The notes under the pieces are model-generated. The model did not search any database and had not been told where the DNA came from. It worked only from the letters and a program-made list of their open reading frames with translations. This document shows positions 46,030 through 56,175 of a DNA stretch of 64,000 nt, in pieces. Location of the stretch: the NCBI GenBank assembly GCA_033398695.1, contig CM065801.1, positions 48,370,358 to 48,434,357 on the forward strand, given 5' to 3'. The position numbers and the translations under genes are program-made. The DNA is from Orobanche coerulescens. Its lineage: Eukaryota > Streptophyta > Magnoliopsida > Lamiales > Orobanchaceae. Positions within the stretch are counted from its first letter, which is position 1. The number at the start of each line of letters is the position of its first letter.

Positions 46030-46672
46030 TTCTTAAACCTTATACCGTTCGTTGGCAACTCTTAATAATTATTCCTAACGAAGCGTTGACTGTGTGGCTT
46101 TGTTCACTTCATGTTAGGTCAGACGCTGCTAAAGCCATAGTACATAGGTAAGTTTAATATGTAATTTTAGTATTTTTAGTTTAATTTGTTTGTATTTGTA
46201 AATTACTTTAATGAGAATTGTCATCAAAACCAGTGTCGTGAGTCCTTTTAAAATGCTTGGTGGTATACACAACAACAAATCGAAGCATAACCTTATTTGG
46301 CTTTATCCAAAAGTAAGTCATTTTAGATTCAATTTAAATAGTTTTACATGATGCTGTAATTTTTTTAAAATTCAACTTTGAATTTAATTTTGTAGTGTAA
46401 TAAATAAGTCGGATCTTGGAAATGCGGATATCACGTTATGTATTGGATGTTAACTATTATTCGAGCGAGTGTCAAGAACAATTGGCAAGAGGTAATTTTT
46501 ATTTTTAAAATATCCACAACTTTTATAATCCTTATTTGGTTATTCTACTATTCTTCATTATTTGTTTTATTCTATGTTCTAGATATTTAATGACACTAGT
46601 GTACTTCCTGAAACGAGCATTGAAGAGATCCGTACTCACTGGGCCAGACATTTTTTGGAATATAACAGATGA
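46030..46672 (+). pseudogene. Ulp1-like (C48 peptidase) remnant of the CACTA element
   Basis: Four exon-like pieces match the C-terminal catalytic region of the Ulp1-type proteins found in many plant CACTA elements. Piece 1 ends at a donor after 46147 (VRWQLLIIIPNEALTVWLCS). Piece 2 is at about 46220-46311 (LGGIHNNKSKHNLIWLYPK). Piece 3 is at about 46396-46491 (GSWKCGYHVMYWMLTIIRAS). Piece 4 ends with HWARHFLEYNR and a stop. The catalytic His of the HW pair reads Arg, and a stop replaces a residue just before GSWKCGY, whose Cys is kept. It is inactive as read, and assignment of the first two pieces is less certain. Confidence 0.7.
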
Positions 46673-46916
46673 GTATGTACTTTTTTTTGTTGTGGTTGGA
46701 GATGATATGATGATATGATGGAGGGAGTATTATGTTTATTAATAAGAAATAAAAGAGGCAAGAAAATAGAGACGATCCCAAAAAATTAAGCAACATTTAT
46801 TGTTAGCTATTCCTTTCCTAGTATTTTAGCTTTTCTTTTAATTATTTTATATTTATCCTTTGAACAGCATATGGATTTCACTTAAGCAAGATGAGCAAGC
46901 CAAGAGTTCGATGAAA

Positions 46917-47997
46917 GGTATGTACAGCTTGTATACCTTGAGTTTTGTCTTCATACAACTGTTGTCTTTTTCATCTACATATATATAAACTTGTTTAATG
47001 CATTTAAGTTGTGAATTTGTTTTCCTGTATATCAACCAGTACATCTGGTTTATTTGTTTCATGTCCTTTATGGAAGTGTTGGAATAACGATTTCAATACT
47101 GAAACTCTATAAACTAGTGCACTTATGAGCAAATTTTTTATGTTTAAAATGTTGTTAAAACCTGGATTTGATTTGTATTCTTTCAAAGGTATGTACAGCT
47201 TGTATACCTTGAGTTTTGCCTTCATACAACTGTTGTCTTTTTCATCTACATATAATATAAACTTGTTTAATGCATTTAAGTTGTGAATTTGTTTTCCTCT
47301 ATATCAACCAGTACATCTGGTTTATTTGTTTCATGTCCTTTATGGAAGTGTTGGAATGACGATTTCAATACTGAAATTCTATAAACTAGTGCACTTATGA
47401 GCAAATTTTTTATGTTTAAAATGTTGTTAAAACCTGGATTTGATTTGTATTCTTTCAAAGGTATGTACAGCTTGTATACCTTGAGTTTTGTCTTCATACA
47501 ACTGTTGTCTTTTTCATCTACATATATATAAACTTGTTTAATGCATTTAAGTTGTGAATTTGTTTTCCTCTATATCAACCAAGACATCCGGTTTATTTGT
47601 TTCATGTCCTTTATGGAAGTGTTGGAATAACGATTTCAATCGAAATTCTATAAACTAGTGCACTTATGAGCAAATTTTTATGTTTAATATGTTGTTAAAA
47701 CCTGGATTTGATTTGTATTCTTTCAAAGGTATGTACAGCTTGTATACCTTGAGTTTTGTCTTCATACAACTGTTGTCTTTTTCATCTACATATATATAAA
47801 CTTGTTTAATGCATTTAAGTTGTGAATTTGTTTTCCTCTATATCAACCAGTACATCTGGTTTATTTGTTTCATGTCCTTTATGGAAGTGTTGGAATAACG
47901 ATTTCAATACTGAAATTCTATAAACTAGTGCACTTATGAGCAAATTTTTTATGTTTAAAATGTTGTTAAAACCTGGATTTGATTTGTATTCTTTCAA
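46917..47997. repeat. Four tandem copies of a ~270-bp unit
   Basis: Units start at 46917, 47188, 47460 and 47728, each with GGTATGTACAGCTTGTATAC and ending TTTGTATTCTTTCAA. Spacing is 268-272 bp, and copies differ at few sites. Each unit begins with a good splice-donor-like GTATGT. The array lies between the Ulp1-like remnant and the PIG-M fragment. Confidence 0.95.
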
Positions 47998-48104
47998 TAA
48001 AACTACAGACAAACACACACACACACACACGATGTATTTATGTTTAAAATGTTGTTACAACAATCTCAAAAAAACAAAAAAAATGTTGTTACAACCTGGA
48101 TTTA

Positions 48105-49165
48105 ATTTGTCATGCGCTCGTTTTGGAATACAGACCGTCTGTTACAGGCCGCATTCCGGTATGGAATTGTCGTTCACCTGAGAATATATCCAATAATTTA
48201 CGCACTTCCTATCATCTTAATTCTTGATCCACTGCATTTTCAACCTCGTAAGAAGCCTGCCCTTGTGGGTGTCTTCAGAACATCGAATTCATTCTCGAGG
48301 TCGGAACGACTCAAGAATCACTTTTTGGAATTATATTTACAACTTTTTCACAAGCATATTCACTTGGAGAAGGCACGCGTTTGGGATAATTTCTGGATCT
48401 ACTTTCTTCATTTTGACCGGATTGTGCTTCTATTTATACGGATGGGATTTCTTGCACGAGGCGTTGCTATACCATCTCACACGTATGCACCCACGACACA
48501 ATTTTTCCATATATTTCTCACATATACATCCACTATGAATGCGAGTTTTCGATCCTGGAAAAGCCGATTGCCTTTCTTCCTCGGTTTATTGTCCATTAAT
48601 TCTGATATTCCGCTTTGGACTCGACTTGCCATTCTGTTTCTTTCTGCAGACACTGGCTTTTGTATCATTTAACAAGGTTAGTCCGAATATAGAAGAGTTG
48701 ATTACCAAAAATAAAATAAAAAAATAGTCGAACTTTGGCGTTTTACAATTTCTAGGCTCCATCTTTAAACATTTGCAATTAATTACTCTGTTTTTTTCAA
48801 GAATAGTCATAACAGCTTTCAAATGATATTTTTCAAAAGGACAAAAAAAAAAGATAAAAATATCTTCGAACAATTATTAAGAAAAAATGATTTTTTTGGG
48901 TATGTAATTAACTTAATATAAGACTCCCTCTGTCTTATTTGAAGAGTCTACGTTAAGGTGTAACTTATTAATTTTAGTCATTTTACCGAAGGTACATTTC
49001 GTTTATTCATCTATTCCACTTGTTGTTGCATACAGGTTATAACAGCACAATACTTTGTGTGGTTTTTCTGTCTAATGCCTCTCATACCGCCGTGGAGCTC
49101 TATGAAGTTTAAATGGAAAGGCCTGGCTTGCATGTTTTTGGATTGGAGCTCAAAGTCGATGAATC
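48105..49165 (+). pseudogene. Captured fragment of GPI mannosyltransferase I (PIG-M)
   Basis: Three frames together read as the middle and C-terminal part of plant PIG-M, the ER membrane enzyme that adds the first mannose to the GPI anchor (PNT1 in Arabidopsis). Pieces are [20 protein letters not shown] (48150-48210), [20 protein letters not shown] and [12 protein letters not shown] (48400-48530), and [20 protein letters not shown] (to 48676). A GT-AG intron (48677-49035) follows, then [20 protein letters not shown] (from 49036) and, after a 1-base shift, FWIGAQ. The retained intron means genomic capture, not a reverse-transcribed copy. Frameshifts and the lack of a 5' part make it a pseudogene. 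Confidence 0.88.
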
Positions 49166-49582
49166 GCAGCAGTTGCAGATTTGACTAGTTTTTTATTTAT
49201 ATATAGTTCTGGGTTTGCTAGGCTCGGGTGATGGCCATGCCGAAGCTCGTTGCCTAGCTCTCCTTCTTTTGCTGTTCAAAAAAAAAACTGAATAATCTGG
49301 CTGATATTAGCAAACCTATTGGTTGAACAGGTTTTGGCAGTCAGATTGTTAATGTTGTGATTTGATAAAAAAACTCTGAATGTATGGTTAACAAATTAAT
49401 GGGTTCCTTGCCTTATGTTATACTCATGTTACTTTGTTTTAGGACGTCTTTTAGGAATGTGTTGTTTTAACAGCCGATTACTTTTCGTTTGGACGTCTTT
49501 AGGATTTCAGTTGTTTTGCTAAACATAGGAATTTGACATTACAGGTTGGAATAGGTAAAAACAGCTGAAATAATAAAAAAAA
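49166..49582. other. CACTA interior, right; poly-A trace
   Basis: No gene. TTTTGCTGTTC followed by ten A at about 49272-49288 looks like the end of a poly-A retroposon, but no target repeat was found. Confidence 0.45.
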
Positions 49583-50000
49583 TGATTTTACATCGGTTGT
49601 TTGAAACTGATGTAGACAAATAAAATGTATACATTTTACATCGGTTGTTTGAAACCGATGTAAAAAGATGAGCATTTTACATCGGTTATAATATAAACCG
49701 ATGTAAATAATCCGAAACTACATCGGTTCTTCCGACATTTTACATCGGTTATAGGATTAACCGATGTAAAATGTACAATATTTTACATCGGTTACTTTTA
49801 GAACCGATGTAAAATGTACGAAATCTGCACTTTTTACATCGGTTGAGAGTGAACCGATGTAAAAAGTTGCACATTTTACATCGGTTTTTAAACCGATGTA
49901 GATTGAACGCCTATTTTACGACGGTACATTTTACATCAGTTCTATAACTGATGTAAAATGTATGAAATAACCATAGTAAAATGTATTTTTTGTAGTAGTG
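49583..50000. repeat. CACTA right terminus and subterminal hairpins
   Basis: About eight facing pairs of TTTACATCGGTT and its complement, ending TTTTTTGTAGTAGTG. Confidence 0.92.
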
Positions 50001-50003
50001 TGA

Positions 50004-51809
50004 CGCTGTACAAGCTGAAGCTGTACCCACAGAAACTTTCGATACAGTACGGGATCCTGAACTAGAACCTGACCGAAGATGGTTGAGAGATCACCCGCAA
50101 GAGCTGATCATTGGAAACATTAATGCCGGTGTTTCTACTCGTAGGAGAATACAGAGTACACAAGAAAATGTACTTTGTGCACAAGAAGAATCTAATGCTG
50201 AAGTTTCACAGTTTCCTGAATGGAAATCTCAATCCGAACTTAGGAGACTCAATATGTGCACTATCGCTGTATTCTTAGCCCAGTCCGAACCTGTTTCGAC
50301 CATAGACGCTCTTAACAACTCTCATTGGATCACATCTATGGAAGAAGAGCTTAACTGTTTCGAAAGAAACAATGTATGGTATCTTGTACCCAGACCGACA
50401 CACCAATCGGTTATTAGGAACCAAATGGGTATTTCGAAACAAAAAGGATCGAAATGGACTTATCATAAGGAACAAATCCAGACTAGTAGCACAAGGCTAT
50501 TGTCAGGAAGAAGGAATCGACTATGATGAAACCTTCGCCCCTGTTGCGAGACTAGAAGCCATTAGGATATTTTTAGCCTTTGCCGCCCATAAGAGTTTTA
50601 TCGTATACCAAATGGACGTCAAGAGTGCTTTCCTGAATGGAGAACTTGCAGAAGAAGTTTATGTTGAACAACCACCAGGGTTTGCCAACACAGACGGTAT
50701 CGATCTAGTTTACAGGCTAAGGAAAGCCCTGTACGGACTTAAACAAGCCCCTAGAGCCTGGTACGAAACCCTGTCCCAATATCTCACCAACAACGGATTT
50801 GAGAAAGGTCATGGACAAAACCTTGTTCAAGATACAGGAAGGTGATGACCTTCTAATGGTACAAATATATGTCGATGATATTATTTTTGGTTCAACTAAC
50901 CTTGCTCTATGTCAAAGGTTCTCACATCTCATGCAAAGCAAATTTGAAATGAGTATGATGGGGGAACTTAGTTATTTCCTAGGTTTGCAGGTAAAGCGGT
51001 TGCCTACGGTATATTCATCAACCAGAGAAATACAAAGAAGGAGCTTCTCAACAAATTTGGAATGAACACTTCCAAATCCTCGCCAACCCTATGAGCACTT
51101 CCGTGCAAATTAGTGCCGATGAAGCCGGAAGCCGTTTGACCAATCACTCTACAGAAGCTCATTGGTTCGCTCCGTACCTAACGGCTAGCAGCCCGATATC
51201 CAGTTCTTTGTTGGAGTGTGTGCGAGATATCAAGTTGCACCTAAGGAATCACACTTCAATACACTAAACGAATCACGAAGTACATTAAAGGAACAATCGA
51301 TGCGGGACTATGGTATCCTAAGGAAGGCGGATTCGATTTAGTTGGATACAACACTGGATCTCGGAGGTCGCAAGCTAGATAGGAAGAGTACAAGTGGAAC
51401 TTGTCACTTTCTTGGACCTAGACTCGTTTCTTGGTTCAAGAAGAAGCAATTGGCTAACTCTCTTTCCACGGCTGAATCAGAGTACTATGCTGCTGGTAGC
51501 TGCTGTATGCAGATCCTTTGGATGCAGCAACAACTGTTAGACTATGGAATCGATGCTAGAGAGACTCCAATCATGTGTGATAGCACGAGTGCAATTGCAA
51601 TCACGCACAATCCTGTTCTGCACTCGCGCACTAAGCATATCAACATGAAGCATCATTTTATCAGGAATCATGTTGAGAACAAGGATGTTCGCCTTGAAAA
51701 AGTTCATACAGACGTTCAGCTGGCCGACATCTTCACCAAGCCTCTCGACACAGCAAGATTCAACATGCTCAGACAAGAATTGGGAATACTACAGCCAGAC
51801 TCCCTATAA
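50004..51809 (+). pseudogene. E RT and RNase H (frameshifted)
   Basis: It resumes the linker cut at 44585. It has RRWLRDHPQELIIGNINAGV and, after a shift near 50405, [60 protein letters not shown] and [16 protein letters not shown]. The catalytic VQIYVDDIIFGSTN is in a third frame from 50799. 51066-51340 is broken. RNase H at 51342-51809 has LDRKSTSGTCHFLGPRLVSW, STAESEYYAAGSCCMQILWM, HSRTKHINMKHHFIRNHV and LADIFTKPLDTARF. The natural stop is at 51807-51809. Confidence 0.92.
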
Positions 51810-52582
51810 GTAATTTACTGTTTTTACTCAACAATTGAGGGGGAATGCTGTAAGACCCGTGAATACAGTATCCAACATTAATTATCTGTACACTCAGAAT
51901 CATCAATACAAGATCAGAGCGAACGAAGGCATATAAATCCTACAACCGGTGTGTGCAATAATTAAGGGGGAATATCAGATGACCCATGAATACAAAGATT
52001 AATCCAAATATTCTTTGTATGGAATTCAAAACCTATTAGTACCTTTTAAGGGGGAACGTCAGACGACGCGGAGAACGGACATGCTATAGGATTTCGATTC
52101 AAGATATAATATAATATTATTTCCTTTTAAAATAATTTTTGTCCACGTGCCTGCTTTTTATGTCAAACGTCATGTTCATTAAATGCCTTACACGACATCT
52201 GTACAACTGAATCTCAAAAGCCGCGATGTTTTCAAATTGTTTATTATTTTTAAACCGCCGTTTTAGGCAATTAGGGTATCAACCTATGTCAGAAGTGGGA
52301 CCCGCTGTATTTTTAAACCTTTTAATGGATTAGCGTACCAGTTACACTCAATCCATCTTGACCGTTGATTTCAAAACCGGTTCCCATCCCTTAAATCTGA
52401 CCATTCGTACTCTGCAAAACCCTATTTCGCCGCCCAAGTATAAAAGGACTGTATCTGCCATTAGAGACTCTTTACGCTTTCTGCAATTACAAGAGTTCTC
52501 AAGCAAACAGCCTACATATTTTCTGCATATTCACTGCGTAATTCGATTGTTTTCTTCCACCCTACTTCTTAAGAAAACTTCA
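51810..52582 (+). other. E spacer with three internal polypurine tracts
   Basis: GAGGGGGAAT (51837), AAGGGGGAA (51964) and AAGGGGGAA (52048) each resemble the true tract next to the 3' LTR. The first two are followed by similar words (GACCCGTGAATACA, GACCCATGAATACA), so the module is duplicated. Multiple purine tracts are a known Sirevirus trait. A possible leader for the downstream ORF follows, with TATAAAAGGAC at about 52440. Confidence 0.75.
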
Positions 52583-53594
52583 ATGGCTGGTCAATCTTCT
52601 TCCCCTGTTCTGAAGAAATCCTCCAACATCATTGATGGCCGGATCTTCTCCAAACCCGTCATCATCGAGCGTATTCTCTCGGAAACCAACGACTCAGAAC
52701 CGATGGAGTATATCATTACTCGTCTTGAACAACAAGGCCTCTATCGCCTTGGGAGCAAAACCGCCGACAAATACGACGCCCATCTGGTTGAGGAATTCTA
52801 CCTCAACGCCGCCGTCCGTTTTACGTCACTAGCCCAGGAGGACATGTTGCGACATCACCGCAATGATCCGAGGAGTGACAATCTGTATCAATCGCGATCT
52901 ACTTCAGAGAATCTACAGGCTGCCCGCCGATGGTCTGACCATGGACCAACTTGAGACGTTCGGGTCTCACGAGCTTATTACCAAGTTTTATGGACTATTT
53001 ACAGGGTCCAAAGTGGTTGATATGGTGACAACTACTTGTCACAAGAAAAATTTTCTTCTTCATTTTGTCTATCTTCATGACTTTTGCTCCAGGATCATTG
53101 AAAACCGAATCGGTGCGTTCGAGATGTGCACGAACCTAAGGTTCAGAATGATGGTAGCTATTTTGACCTGTGAAAAGGTCAATTGGTGCCAAATAATTCT
53201 GAAACGTCTTCAAGAGGAGGTGTGCAAACCTGCCACCCAAAAGAAATCCTTTGGTTTAATGCTGAACTACATTCTGACGAAGTGCGGACTGACGCAATCC
53301 GCCGATGCAAAGAAAAATAGCTCAAGGATATACTTAGGAGGTGTTAAACCCACTGCGTATAACCAGAGCACCATGCATTGCAACCACCCGAGAACCAGGC
53401 ACATGCCTATTTCTGCCAACCCAAGAGATGAAACCGTGAAGGTCCCAGAAATGGAATCTTCAAAGAAGCGAAAGCGATCTCACAGCAAGAAGAAACACTC
53501 TGTGGTGAGAAGTCCAAAAGAGACTCAGGGGGCTCTCAAAAATCAAATCTGCCAAGCACTCCAAGGATGTCTCCCCCGTGGCGCAACCCACTGA
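52583..53594 (+). pseudogene. E extra ORF, N-terminal part
   Basis: The likely start is the ATG at 52583 (MAGQSSSPVLKKSSN). The first frame carries LVEEFYLNAAVRFTSLAQED and changes frame near 52865. The second frame (52863-53594) carries RGVTICINRDLLQRIYRLP, a Cys-containing helical region and a basic stretch KKRKRSHSKKKH that could be a nuclear signal. The FYxNA...RGV.I...L...Y.LP pattern recalls the putative plant transposon domain seen in extra ORFs of plant LTR elements. No membrane span is seen. Two frame changes break it as read. Confidence 0.65.
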
Positions 53595-55686
53595 TGAAGA
53601 ACCCCAGGGCCCAACCCCTGTGGAAGAGGTGTCTCCTACTGCATCGACAGTAGATCCCGAGCCTTTGGCGGCTACGACGGATATAGAGACATCTGCCAAC
53701 GCTCAAGACTTTAGCGAGTCGGCTGCCCATTCGGAGCCAAAAGCTATCTCTCCTCTGCGGGATCCCACACCCGTACAGGATCCAATTTCCTTCAAGGCAC
53801 CATCCCCTGCAAGGAATCCATCTTCCGTACAGGATCCCATACCTGTACAGGAATCCCTCGAAACAGCGTCTCCAGACGTTATTCGAAGTCCCTCCCCTGA
53901 CTCGATCATAAATCAAACACTTCTTTCGGTTCAAATTGAACACGCGTACGAAAGATTCCTGCAATGGAAAGGCTATAGGTTAGCTCCGTACGATACACTG
54001 TACAACTGGAGCGAGTGGAACCACGAAGAGAGATTCGTCTCCGAAGTAACAGACTCAACTGAAATTGAGGCCCTGCTTCGATGGGACAATGCTTCTTGCA
54101 AGGATCTAATTGAAAGCCACCTGCTGCACAAATCTGACGCCATGAGGAAAGGAAAGAAGAAGTCAGAGGATTCTCCCATTAATCCAACAGATGACGACGA
54201 TCATGACTCAGACGACGACGACAACGCTTTACAAGCAGGTCTGAGAATGAGTCGTGAAGAGGCTGAAGCTCGAGACGCCTCTCCACCCAGATATGACGAA
54301 GGGCCTTCTACCCAAACCAATCCCCCTTCGCCACAGCCCGAGAACATTCCCGACCATGAGGAATCAGTCCCTCCAGTCGAGGAACTTCAAGAAGTTTTGG
54401 AACAGGCACCCGAGCCTGCTGCGACAGAAGAAGCTATTCCTGCAAGCCAACAGGAGGATTCAGTCCCTCCTGCATCCATGATTGCTGAAGAGTCTTCGCA
54501 ACAGGAAGCATTACCACCAACCGTCGCCGAACCACAAGAAGCTGCTCCCGCCCCTTCAACCTTGGAATCCGAGGACGGTACCGAACCTGAGGATGTCCAA
54601 CTTACTTCGCGTCCATCCGTGAATGTAAGAAGGCTGAACGACGCTGCAGACTTCGCCCAACCAGACTCTCCGATCTCTACTGCAAGAAAAGAGCACCTGC
54701 GAGCTCTTGGCCTTCAGACTGTATTTATCCAAGATGCAGTAAATGCTCTATCTTCCGTTGAAAAGGCACTGAATTGGATGCATACCTCTGCCGTGGAAGA
54801 AATGACCACTCTTCAACACGAAGTATCTCGAGTTGTCGACGCATTCATTCTTTTGCCAGAAGTTTTCAAGCAAGCCTTGAAGATCATGGAAGAGAAGCAG
54901 GAGCAACTGCTGAAGGAGGAAGCTACAAAGACGAGGATATCTGAAGCCAAGACAGCTTGTGCAATGATTGAGAACAGCTCTCAACTGCGTGCTCACGACA
55001 AATGCCTTAAAGATATGTCGCAGACTCTTTCCTCCCTTGTCGAAAGAATAACCAGCATCGAGACCAAACAGGACGCCGCTCTTGAAATCCTGCAAAGTCT
55101 TGATGAAGCCAAAAAGGGGGAAGAAGCACGAGAAGCTGCTAGGAGAATAAGGCTGCAACAAGAAAGGGAATTTGAGGCTGCTCAGAACAGTATCTCTGCC
55201 GAATTGAACAAGCTAGCACCTCAATCCCATAGCTTTAAAATTTCAGGCTCCAGACCGGAATTCCATGATCCCAATGTCCCTTGGCAAACTCTTATTCAAA
55301 GACCTTCGGAAATTCATCTGCCGACCAACCGCAACCCAACTGCCGACGAAGTGAAGCAATGGAGGAAGAATGAACTGATGAGATATTTTGTCAGACTCAT
55401 CAGAGAATCCGCCATCTTCAAGAGTTATAAAACGTTAGCGGAAGCGGCAGATAAGTTTACGAAGATGCTAGAAGACGGGAAACTCCCTCTCCAAATCGAG
55501 ATGAAATCCAAACATAGAAGAGGAGATCGGGTCACCCATCCCGAAGATTGGATACTTGCCTTTGATCGTTCATATGAAGGAAGAGCAATATACCAGGATC
55601 GAGGCAATGATTCACTTCAAAACTGGTGGCGTGGTACCGAGAACGAACCCGGAAAAAGACCATGGAGGCATGCGGATCATAGATAA
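53578..55686 (+). CDS. E extra ORF, C-terminal part (702 codons)
   Basis: A single long open frame; the ATG at 53578 is probably internal to the larger ORF that begins at 52583. In order it has a Pro/Ser/Glu-rich segment with repeats of PVQDP, a compact region (RFLQWKGYRLAPYDTLYNWS), an acidic run DDDDHDSDDDD, a Pro/Glu/Ala-rich linker, a long coiled coil (about residues 390-560, ALKIMEEKQEQLLKEE, LVERITSIETKQDAALEILQ) and a C-terminal region with WRKNELMRYFVRLIRES and HPEDWILAFDRSYEGRAIYQ. No signal peptide, membrane span, Cys motif or enzyme signature is visible, so it is not a clear envelope protein. That the frame stays open over 2.1 kb while pol is broken is notable. Confidence 0.8.
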   Translation: MAQPTDEEPQGPTPVEEVSPTASTVDPEPLAATTDIETSANAQDFSESAAHSEPKAISPLRDPTPVQDPISFKAPSPARNPSSVQDPIPVQESLETASPDVIRSPSPDSIINQTLLSVQIEHAYERFLQWKGYRLAPYDTLYNWSEWNHEERFVSEVTDSTEIEALLRWDNASCKDLIESHLLHKSDAMRKGKKKSEDSPINPTDDDDHDSDDDDNALQAGLRMSREEAEARDASPPRYDEGPSTQTNPPSPQPENIPDHEESVPPVEELQEVLEQAPEPAATEEAIPASQQEDSVPPASMIAEESSQQEALPPTVAEPQEAAPAPSTLESEDGTEPEDVQLTSRPSVNVRRLNDAADFAQPDSPISTARKEHLRALGLQTVFIQDAVNALSSVEKALNWMHTSAVEEMTTLQHEVSRVVDAFILLPEVFKQALKIMEEKQEQLLKEEATKTRISEAKTACAMIENSSQLRAHDKCLKDMSQTLSSLVERITSIETKQDAALEILQSLDEAKKGEEAREAARRIRLQQEREFEAAQNSISAELNKLAPQSHSFKISGSRPEFHDPNVPWQTLIQRPSEIHLPTNRNPTADEVKQWRKNELMRYFVRLIRESAIFKSYKTLAEAADKFTKMLEDGKLPLQIEMKSKHRRGDRVTHPEDWILAFDRSYEGRAIYQDRGNDSLQNWWRGTENEPGKRPWRHADHR

Positions 55687-56175
55687 GGAGATGAAATTTA
55701 TGTATATTATTTTTGTTTTGTAATTTCTATTCGAAACAACAAACTTTGTACTCTATCTTTTTGAATATCAATAAAAACCGTTTGTTTTGAAAGATTACAA
55801 CTCGTAATCTACTGTGTTTATGTATGATTACTTAAAATTGTTTGATAGGAATCTCAAGTTAGATAAACTTGATTGAAAAATAAGCTGTACGAACTTGTCT
55901 ACGAACAGTTTATAGTTTCAGTTGTAAACTTAGAATACAGTGTAAGATTGTGCCTGCGCGCCAATCATAGGCTTAAGTTGTAAACTGTATCGAACTTGCC
56001 TGCGAGCAGTTCATTATTGTAGACTAAGTCACTAAGTCAGACCTTTGACAAAAGACCAAGAAATATGCCAGAAGTCATCCAAGAAGATCACCTCATAAAG
56101 AAGGTTTTGGCATCATCAAGAAGACTCGAAGAGTTAAGTAAGTTAGTCTTGGCAAATTGTCAAAAAGGGGGAAAT
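55687..56175 (+). other. E 3' noncoding region and polypurine tract
   Basis: AT-rich, with no gene. CAGTTTAT/CAGTTCAT words recur. It ends in AAAAAGGGGGAAAT at 56162-56175, the tract that primes plus-strand synthesis next to the 3' LTR. Confidence 0.75.

Larger units (their letters stand above)
44586..50000. mobile_element. CACTA (En/Spm) transposon in E pol, TSD tga
   Basis: Both ends carry CACTACTACAAAA as an inverted repeat (13 bp). The 3-bp target repeat tga stands at 44583-44585 and 50001-50003. Both subterminal regions carry TTTACATCGGTT and its complement many times. The pol frame of E continues after removing the element and one repeat. The 5415-bp interior has Ulp1-like exons, a four-copy 270-bp array and a PIG-M fragment. 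No TNP2 transposase was found, so it is non-autonomous. Confidence 0.95.

Noticed and set aside
48112..48672. A 186-codon membrane-protein-like ORF taken as a transposon gene
   Set aside because: Its blocks, together with two other frames and a spliced exon, match PIG-M; it is a frameshifted host gene fragment.
48924..49035. Stowaway-like start CTCCCTCTGTCTTATTTG in the PIG-M intron
   Set aside because: No matching right terminus or TA pair was found nearby.
52583..55686. Calling the extra ORF of E an envelope gene
   Set aside because: No signal peptide or membrane span is visible in any of its frames; a basic stretch and coiled coil suggest otherwise.
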